Assembly: GCA_033765345.1 (NCBI GenBank)
Contig: JANRIC010000249.1
Span: 1 to 6,465 of the forward strand
Origin: JANRIC01 sp033765345
GTDB lineage: Bacteria; Bacteroidota; Bacteroidia; Cytophagales; Microscillaceae
Length of the DNA: 6,465 nt
Direction of reading: 5' to 3'
This document shows, piece after piece, positions 1 through 5,000 of the stretch; position 1 is the first letter of the stretch; each line of letters begins with the position of its first letter. The translations under genes were made by a program, and so were the position numbers. Under the pieces are notes generated by a model. The model ran no database searches. It saw only the letters and a program-made list of their open reading frames with translations, and had not been told where the DNA came from.

Positions 1-50
1 AGAAGTCTATCAATGGAGACAATGGGAAAATAAAGTGTGATGATGTTGAG

Positions 51-179
51 GTGTCGGGTGCAAGGAGTCAGGGGTCAGGGGTCAGGAGTCGGGGGGCAGC
101 GGTCGGGAATTACCGACACCTCGCACCCGACACCCGACACCCGACACCCAACACCCGACACCTCGCACCCAACCCCTCA
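51..179. repeat. GC-rich heptamer repeat, G-rich half facing C-rich half
   Basis: A low-complexity block with strict 7-bp periodicity. The left half carries G-rich units such as AGGAGTC and AGGGGTC (63-69, 70-76, 77-83, 84-90, then decayed units to 104). The right half carries nine C-rich units related to CACCCGA in an unbroken 7-bp register from 117 to 179 (variants CACCTCG, CACCCAA, CCCCTCA). The two halves are roughly complementary. At the turn, GTCGG (102-106) pairs with CCGAC (113-117) around a 6-base loop, so a long imperfect hairpin is possible. It is non-coding by appearance and far richer in GC than its surroundings. The open frame that crosses it (from 37) is simply a by-product of 7-bp repeats lacking stops. 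Confidence 0.85.
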
Positions 180-286
180 CTCCTTCCCTTGCCAAAAAGC
201 CCGACTCACTAGGTCAAAAGGACAACTCACTAGAAAAACTAGATTTATTCTGAAACAAGGCGTATTTTTAGGTAAATATTTTGCTC
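180..286 (+). repeat. Duplicated 107-bp gene leader, copy A
   Basis: This 107-bp block aligns without gaps to 1969-2075, with 11 mismatches by eye. The last 49 bp (238-286) are identical between copies. It ends 13 bp before the ATG of a signal-peptide ORF, as copy B ends 10 bp before the kinase ATG, so it probably carries a shared promoter or 5' untranslated region. Inside it, ACTCACTAG occurs twice 21 bp apart (204-212 and 225-233), and CTAG-A5-CTAG (230-242) is a small inverted repeat; both could be regulator sites. Near its 3' end a TA-rich stretch ending TATTTTG resembles a Bacteroidetes -7 box with one base missing. Confidence 0.85.
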
Positions 287-299
287 AATTTAAAATCCG

Positions 300-432
300 A
301 TGAAAAACCTTATTTATCTCCCGCTGCTACTTTTCACAATAAAAGCTTTTGCTCAGACACCTACACTGGAGCAATAGAGGAAAAATAGAGGCAAAAAACA
401 AGGGCGAAGTCGAGATGTATTTTGTGGAATAG
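300..432 (+). pseudogene. Collapsed secreted/membrane class III cyclase gene (signal peptide plus C-terminal tail)
   Basis: Reading from ATG 300 gives a 25-residue peptide, MKNLIYLPLLLFTIKAFAQ followed by TPTLEQ and TAG (375-377). This is a complete Sec signal peptide (Lys, hydrophobic core, AFA|Q cleavage site) with almost no mature protein. In the next frame, overlapping its end, 376-432 reads RGKIEAKNKGEVEMYFVE and TAG. That resembles the extreme C-terminus of class III adenylate/guanylate cyclases, which typically end in a K-G-x-G/x-E-x-E-x-Y/F-x-V pattern. The simplest reading is a former cyclase gene with an N-terminal signal peptide, reduced to its two ends by an internal deletion that also shifted the frame. 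It sits behind leader copy A, as the kinase sits behind copy B. The signal peptide is clear; the cyclase assignment rests on about 18 residues of remembered family pattern and needs a search. Confidence 0.6.
397..429 (+). repeat. 33-bp direct repeat, left copy (cyclase-tail sequence)
   Basis: The 33 bp from 397 recur at 1172-1204 with two mismatches (AACAAGGGC versus AATAAGGGT at the start, then identical). Both encode N-KGEVEMYFVE in one frame. The pair brackets 742 bp that contain exactly one gene, the nuclease-like ORF at 508-1173, together with its own promoter. Confidence 0.85.
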
Positions 433-477
433 TCGTTTGTGAAGGCACAAACAACGGCGGAAATACAAAAGATTTTA

Positions 478-485
478 TAAATTTG
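478..485 (+). promoter_or_regulatory. Candidate -7 box for the nuclease-like gene
   Basis: TAAATTTG is an exact match to the Bacteroidetes -7 consensus TAnnTTTG. It lies 22 bp before the ATG at 508, leaving a short leader. No convincing TTTG -33 element is seen at the expected distance (the TTTG at 436-439 is too far). The box lies between the two 33-bp direct repeats, so the gene would travel with its promoter. Confidence 0.45.
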
Positions 486-507
486 TGAAAACAAAATTAA
501 AATAGCT

Positions 508-1173
508 ATGAAATCTTTTGAAAATTGGAAAACCGAAGATGTGGAATTGACCTTTGGAATCCAAGAAAATCAACAAGCAAAACTTTTTCTTGAATGGCTT
601 ACTAGTCAAGAAATAATCACTGAAAAAGAAAAGGAAAAAATTATCTCGCTTCAAAAACGATTAAAAATATATGCTGATTATTGGAATGAAGAAGATATAA
701 AAGTATTTTTTGTCATTCCATTAATTGATGAGGTCAATTTCTATGCTGAAAATAAATACCGCATTTTTTTAGAAGCTACTATTGCCGCAAAGATAAAAAA
801 TATTCAAAATCAGGAAATAGATTTGCGAGGGCGAGTAGAGTTTTTGGTAGCCACAGGCAAGCAAGACCCCCGTATTCCTTTTTTCTTTTTGAATGAATAT
901 AAACCGCAACTTAAATCTCAAAAAGACCCCAAAGGACAGCTACTAATCGCGATGCTTACCGCTCAAGCCAAAAATGAGGCTTTTCATATTCCCATTTATG
1001 GGCTTTATACAATTGGACGATTTTGGTTTTTTGTGATGCTGAATGATAAAGAATACTCTGTCAGCAGGGCTTTTGATGCTACTGAAGATGACGTCTGGCA
1101 AATCGTAGCGATTCTGAAAAAGGCTAAATTATATATTGAGGAAAGTTATCAGAAAATAGTGAATAACAAATAA
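508..1173 (+). CDS. PD-(D/E)XK nuclease-like hypothetical protein
   Basis: This is a complete 221-residue protein starting at ATG 508; an in-frame stop at 478-480 bounds the start, and no Shine-Dalgarno is visible. I recognise the pattern of a widespread uncharacterised family but know no experimental function. The core fits the PD-(D/E)XK nuclease fold: an acidic residue in a strand (E111 in RVEFLVA), then FFFLNEYKP with E130-x-K132, then a helix beginning DPKGQLL with Q144. The C-terminal half has the conserved-looking IYGLYTIGRFWFFV (163-176) and FDAT (189-192). Residues 1-65 are charged and helical. No signal peptide, membrane segment or added DNA-binding domain is seen. It is soluble and monocistronic, and the 33-bp direct repeats on both sides suggest it was inserted or captured. 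Nuclease activity is inferred; it could be a non-catalytic member of the fold. Confidence 0.8.
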   Translation: MKSFENWKTEDVELTFGIQENQQAKLFLEWLTSQEIITEKEKEKIISLQKRLKIYADYWNEEDIKVFFVIPLIDEVNFYAENKYRIFLEATIAAKIKNIQNQEIDLRGRVEFLVATGKQDPRIPFFFLNEYKPQLKSQKDPKGQLLIAMLTAQAKNEAFHIPIYGLYTIGRFWFFVMLNDKEYSVSRAFDATEDDVWQIVAILKKAKLYIEESYQKIVNNK

Positions 1174-1225
1174 TAAGGGTGAAGTCGAGATGTATTTTGT
1201 GGAAAAAGACCCAAGAAGCACTTAA
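1172..1225 (+). pseudogene. Second copy of cyclase C-terminal tail; right 33-bp direct repeat
   Basis: Positions 1172-1204 repeat 397-429 with two mismatches and again read N-N-KGEVEMYFVE in frame. Here the frame continues through KDPRST to TAA at 1223-1225 instead of stopping at once. The repeat begins inside the stop codon of the nuclease-like gene, which puts a boundary of the duplication exactly at the gene end. There is no upstream cyclase sequence: an in-frame TGA lies at 1160-1162. It is therefore an isolated gene fragment. Confidence 0.6.
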
Positions 1226-1376
1226 ACAGCAAATCCAGAATAAAATCAAGCAGATTAACGGAAAAATCCGAGACCTTTCTTCGGAAACAGAGGAAATGCT
1301 GAAATCTTCCATAAGTCTGCTTTATAAAGCAGATGAATTAAAAGATAAAATCAACCAATCTCAAAAGACGGATTAA
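1179..1376 (+). CDS. Doubtful coiled-coil ORF downstream of the cyclase tail
   Basis: This frame opens at a GTG (1179) inside the direct repeat, giving about 65 residues. The first eight or so (KSRCILWK) are the repeat read out of its natural frame and are unlikely to be meaningful. From about residue 9 the sequence (KKTQEALKQQ through NQSQKTD) is a highly charged amphipathic helix that looks like real protein. It ends in TAA within a hairpin. It could be the surviving 3' end of a longer gene cut by the repeat, or a frameshifted extension of the cyclase tail at the A5 run 1203-1207. It resembles in style, but not clearly in sequence, the small coiled-coil proteins encoded opposite it. Function unknown. 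Confidence 0.35.
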   Translation: MKSRCILWKKTQEALKQQIQNKIKQINGKIRDLSSETEEMLKSSISLLYKADELKDKINQSQKTD

Positions 1377-1400
1377 ATTTATCCGGTACTCTTTATTTTT
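1369..1400. terminator. Convergent terminator-like hairpin
   Basis: CGGAT (1369-1373) and ATCCG (1381-1385) form a perfect 5-bp stem around a 7-base loop. A T-rich run follows on the plus strand (1392-1400). On the minus strand the hairpin is followed by GTCTTTTG. It lies exactly between the plus-strand ORF ending at 1376 and the minus-strand gene ending at 1393, where a bidirectional terminator would be expected. The stem is short, so strength is uncertain. Confidence 0.5.
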
Positions 1401-1575
1401 TCAGGATTCCCTCGATTTTTTCAGCTTTATGATCTTTGGCAAATTGATCAAATTCTTCGTGCAGTTTTTTAGTAGTATTAATTGCAAGATCGGTTCGGGA
1501 CTTTAAGTACTCTAATTTCTCCTTAATTTCCTTGCTTTTTTCCTTTAGCCTTTCTTCAAATGAAGTATTTTCCAT
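1393..1575 (-). CDS. Small coiled-coil hypothetical protein
   Basis: A 60-residue protein read on the minus strand from ATG at 1575 (MENTSFEERLKEKSKEIKEK onward, ending GILKK). It is almost entirely charged helix with heptad-like hydrophobic spacing, without Cys, Trp, signal peptide or membrane segment. It starts 12 bp after the stop of the upstream minus-strand gene (1588-1863), so the two are probably co-transcribed. There is no Shine-Dalgarno, only an A-rich spacer, as is usual for this group of bacteria. I do not recognise the family. A short charged helical protein paired with another suggests a structural or adaptor role, but nothing in the sequence proves it. Being a small ORF, it could be spurious, though its amphipathic composition and operon spacing argue for a real gene. 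Confidence 0.55.
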   Translation of the reverse strand: MENTSFEERLKEKSKEIKEKLEYLKSRTDLAINTTKKLHEEFDQFAKDHKAEKIEGILKK

Positions 1576-1587
1576 TTTTTTAATCTT

Positions 1588-1863
1588 TTACAGGTGATGA
1601 ATTAAGAGATTCAACGATTCAATTTCAAAACTAAGGGTAATCAATTTTAATTCCTGTTCTCTCAAAGTGCGATAAAGTTCTTCCAGTTCTATTTCTAACA
1701 GCAGAAGCTTGGCTTGATTATTCGCTTCATCTGAAAACTCTAGCCTCAATAAAGCAATTTCATCTTCCAGCAACGCATTTTGTTTGAATAGGTGACAATA
1801 TTCATCCACCATGAGTTCTTTTTCTTGAGTGAGTTCAATAAATCTTTTAATTTTCGGATGCAC
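1588..1863 (-). CDS. Coiled-coil hypothetical protein, first gene of a minus-strand pair
   Basis: A 91-residue protein on the minus strand, opened here at GTG 1863 (VHPKIKRFIELTQEKELMVD and onward, ending LLIHHL). It is dominated by leucine- and glutamate-rich helix from about residue 28 to 87, suggesting a long coiled coil or helical hairpin. It has no signal peptide or catalytic motif. The start is uncertain: the frame stays open back to about 1905 without ATG, and the first in-frame ATG is internal (residue 18). GTG is preferred because a candidate -7 box lies just upstream. It probably forms an operon with the 60-residue protein 12 bp downstream. Family not recognised; a passing similarity of composition to release-factor coiled coils is not supported by motifs. 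Confidence 0.6.
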   Translation of the reverse strand: MHPKIKRFIELTQEKELMVDEYCHLFKQNALLEDEIALLRLEFSDEANNQAKLLLLEIELEELYRTLREQELKLITLSFEIESLNLLIHHL

Positions 1864-1881
1864 ATCACGCTTGTTGATGAG

Positions 1882-1909
1882 TAAATATACTAAGTTTTTC
1901 CGAAATCAA
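1882..1909 (-). promoter_or_regulatory. Candidate promoter for the minus-strand coiled-coil pair
   Basis: Read on the minus strand, TATATTTA (1889-1882) matches the -7 consensus TAnnTTTG except for the last base. A TTG (1909-1907) lies 17 bp upstream, near the expected -33 position. It is about 18 bp before the GTG at 1863, giving a very short leader. This is a weak call based on pattern only. Confidence 0.3.
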
Positions 1910-1968
1910 CTATGGGTAACAATGTTCAAGTTTTTTAATTCGGATTGCCGCCCCGCCCCCCCAAAAAA

Positions 1969-2075
1969 CTCCTTCCCTTGCCAAAAAGCCCAAGCCACTA
2001 GGTCGGAAGGGCAAATCACAAGATTTACTAGATTTATTCTGAAACAAGGCGTATTTTTAGGTAAATATTTTGCTC
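1969..2075 (+). repeat. Duplicated 107-bp gene leader, copy B (kinase leader)
   Basis: Copy B of the block at 180-286: same length, no indels, 11 mismatches clustered between 1992 and 2026, and the final 49 bp (2027-2075) identical. It ends 10 bp before the kinase ATG at 2086. The first CACTAG site is preserved (1996-2001), but the second is altered to CACAAG and the CTAG palindrome is broken, so the two genes may once have been controlled alike but differ in fine regulation. A 7-C run (1956-1962) sits just outside its 5' end. The stretch 1864-2085 otherwise holds no gene. Confidence 0.85.
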
Positions 2076-2085
2076 TCAAAACTAT

Positions 2086-5000
2086 ATGAAAAAGATTTTA
2101 CTTTGCCTGCTCTTTTTGCTGCTCTCTTTTCAGATTTTTGCCCAAAAAACGGAGGTCTTTCGCATCGATAGCCTGCCTAAAGATGGCATCTTGCTGGATA
2201 AAGGCTGGAAATTTAAAATAGGCGATAACCCAGAGTGGGCGAAGGCGGATTTTGATGATTCGGACTGGGAAGGGATTGATCCGACACGGGATATTTCTGA
2301 ATTGCTGCAGATACCCAAAACCGGAGAAATAGTTTGGCTACGATTGCATCTTATACTAGACTCTACCATTTTTCAAAATCAGTTGGCATTAATTATTCAG
2401 CAATCAATTGCTTCTGACTATTTTTTGAATGGCAAATTGATTCATGGTTTTGGAAAGATTAGCGCAAATCCAAGCGAAATAGAGGCTTTTGACCCACTTT
2501 GGAAACCCGTTTCTTTTCCTATTAGTAAAGAACAAAATCAGGTTTTGGCTATTCGTTTTGCCCTAAAACCAGGTATTCAATATACCAAAATCTTTGAAAC
2601 TTCAAACCCGATTACTACTATTCAAATCTCAGCATTTGAGCAAGCCGTAAATATTTACACCAATATACGGGCTTATACCGAGCGGTTCACGATGATACAG
2701 TTGGGGGTTTGGGTGTTGCTTTTTGTGATCAATTTCATTTTTTTTCTAACAAATAAAAACAATAAATCGAGTCTATATTTTGCTGTCTTTGCCTTGCTTT
2801 TTTTGATTGGTGATGTTACTCAACTCAATTTTTTTATTTTGGAACACCATGTTGCCAACAAGTTCTATACTGGCAATTGGTCATTTGTAATGTACATTTT
2901 TGGCGATTTTTCGTTAATGATGGCTATTTATGCCGTGTTTGAGCGAAAAAGAGATTTGGTATTTTGGCTTATTTTCGGCTATATCATTCCTGCTATACTC
3001 CTTGATACCCTTGTATATGGCTGGGGTTGGCAGTTTGGTGGGGCTATGTTAGAAATATTTGTTCATATAAATATTGTAAGAATAGCTATCATTGCCATTT
3101 TCAAAAAGAAAAGAAGTGCCATAATTGTAGCTATAGGTGCATTGGCTTCGTTGCTTTTTTTTATCTTATTTATCAGAATGGGAACATTTTATAACCAGTA
3201 CTTTCTTTTAAGTTTAACTAATTTGAGAAGTGCTTATTATTTTCTTTTTATTTTTAGCATACCCATTGCTGCAAATATTTATTTAGGGCTTGATTTTGCG
3301 TTCATAAATAAAACATTAAAGCAAAAATTAGATGAAAATGAAAAACTCTCTGCCGAGAAACAACTGATCCTCTCCACCCAAAACCAAACCCTAGAACACC
3401 AAGTCACCGAACGCACCGCCGAATTAACCCTAAAAAACCGAGAATTAGAGATAGAAGCGGCTTTGGAAAGGGTAAGGAGCAGGACTATGGCCATGCAGAA
3501 AAGTGAGGAACTTAAAGAAGTTGTTGCCGTGGTATTGAATCAATTTAAAGAATTAGGGAATGTAGATGACGCAGCAGTCATTTGTATTTTCTCAGACGAT
3601 TCAAAAGATCATATTCAATGGATAGCTGACTTCAGGGAGTCCTACGCACAGCCGTTTAAGATAAATTATACAACGCATTCCTTAGTTTCAGATATTTACA
3701 TTGCAAGGAAAAGCGGAGTAGATTTCTTTTCGAGACTTTATCCAGTTGAAGAAAAAAATGCTTTCTTTGAATACCTGTTTAAGGAGACTGAATATTTCAA
3801 ACAGGTTCCCAAAGAAGTAATGAAAATACTTTTTGATGCTGAACATTATGGAATTTCAATTGCATTTGGGAAACATACTGCGATGCTTATTCCCACCATT
3901 ACCGAGAAATTATTAACAACTGTTGAACAAGAAATTTTAAAACGTTTTGCTGCTGTCTTTGAACAAGCCTACACCCGCTTCCTCGACCTCCAAAAAGCAG
4001 AAGCCCAAGCAAGAGAAGCGCAGATAGAAGTGGCTTTGGAAAGGGTGAGGTCTAAAACGGCAGCAATGCAATCCTCTGATGAACTCTCTACCCTTATTGG
4101 ATTGATTTATTCAGAAATGGGAAAATTAAATGTACAATTGCAAAGATGTTTTTTCATGATATTTAATCCTCAAAACCTCGGCGTTACGTGGTGGATGGCA
4201 AGTGGTGAATCTTTAGATCTGGGTCAAGGTTATTTTGTAAAATACAGTGAACACCCCCCTCAGTTAGCTTATTTGAAAGGCTGGCAAGAGCGACAAGAAA
4301 CATGGCGTTACATGATGCAAGGCGAAGAAAAGGCAAATTGGGATGCCTTTTTATTTCACGAAACGGAACTCTCGAGTTTGCCGCCCTTTATTATTGAGAA
4401 TATGAAGTCTTTTAAAACCGTTCATTTAGATGCTTCTTTTGGCTCTTTTGGCTGTTTGACAACAGGAAATGAACAACCTATAAATCAGGAGGCTTTTGAT
4501 TTATTAATCCGTTTTTCTAAAGTTTTTGATTTGACCTATACGCGTTTCAATGATTTGAAAAAAGCGGAAGCGCAAACCCGAGAAACACAAATTGAATTGG
4601 CTTTGGAAAGGGTCAGAAGTAGAACGATGGCCATGCAACAAAGTAATGAACTTGCTCATTGCATCCAGCTATTGTTCCATCAAATACAAGTTTTAGAACT
4701 ACCCTTTTTAACTTGCGGCTTCACATTTATTGAGGAAAATTTGGGTATACAAAGGGGGTGGACGGTTTCACCTGATGGAACCCTGATTCCTGATTTTATT
4801 GATTTCCCATTGACCGGAGACGATGTTTTAAACCAACGTTATGAAAGTTGGAAACAAAACAAACCACTCCATGTCGCTGCCCTGCAAGGTGATGCAAACA
4901 AAGAACATCATCGATTTTTAGCGTCTAAAGTTCCTTCCAGTTTTTCAGATGACATTATTGCCCATATACCTGATAGAATTATTTTCTATTCCGCCAATTT

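Noticed and set aside
1..40. Possible 3' end of an upstream gene (EVYQWRQWENKV then TGA at 38-40)
   Set aside because: Only a dozen residues are visible and another frame is open past this point, so no frame can be preferred.
51..179. CRISPR array
   Set aside because: The repeats are contiguous 7-mers without spacers, and no cas gene is present.
37..303. 88-residue plus-strand open frame across the heptamer repeat and leader A
   Set aside because: Its N-terminal half is translated low-complexity repeat, and its C-terminal half is the non-coding leader. Of the 11 differences between the leader copies, only about three are synonymous in this frame, so there is no coding constraint.
397..1204. 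Insertion sequence
   Set aside because: No transposase or terminal inverted repeats are seen; the 33-bp direct repeats are far longer than usual target duplications and match gene-tail sequence.
1124..1312. 62-residue minus-strand open frame
   Set aside because: It overlaps the end of the nuclease-like gene, the direct repeat and the coiled-coil ORF in antisense; its hydrophobic composition is what antisense of Lys/Glu-rich helix gives.
1829..2089. 86-residue plus-strand open frame ending at the kinase start
   Set aside because: It is antisense to the minus-strand coiled-coil gene, then runs through leader B. The shared peptide with the 37-303 frame only reflects the duplicated leader.
3279..3494. 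Recurring minus-strand frames beginning MAIVLLLTLSKA, also at 5115-5300, and others at 5584-5808, 6121-6414 and 6246-6434
   Set aside because: They are antisense images of the repeated ALERVRSRTMAMQ linker or other parts of the kinase frame. Their similarity to each other comes from the linker repeat.
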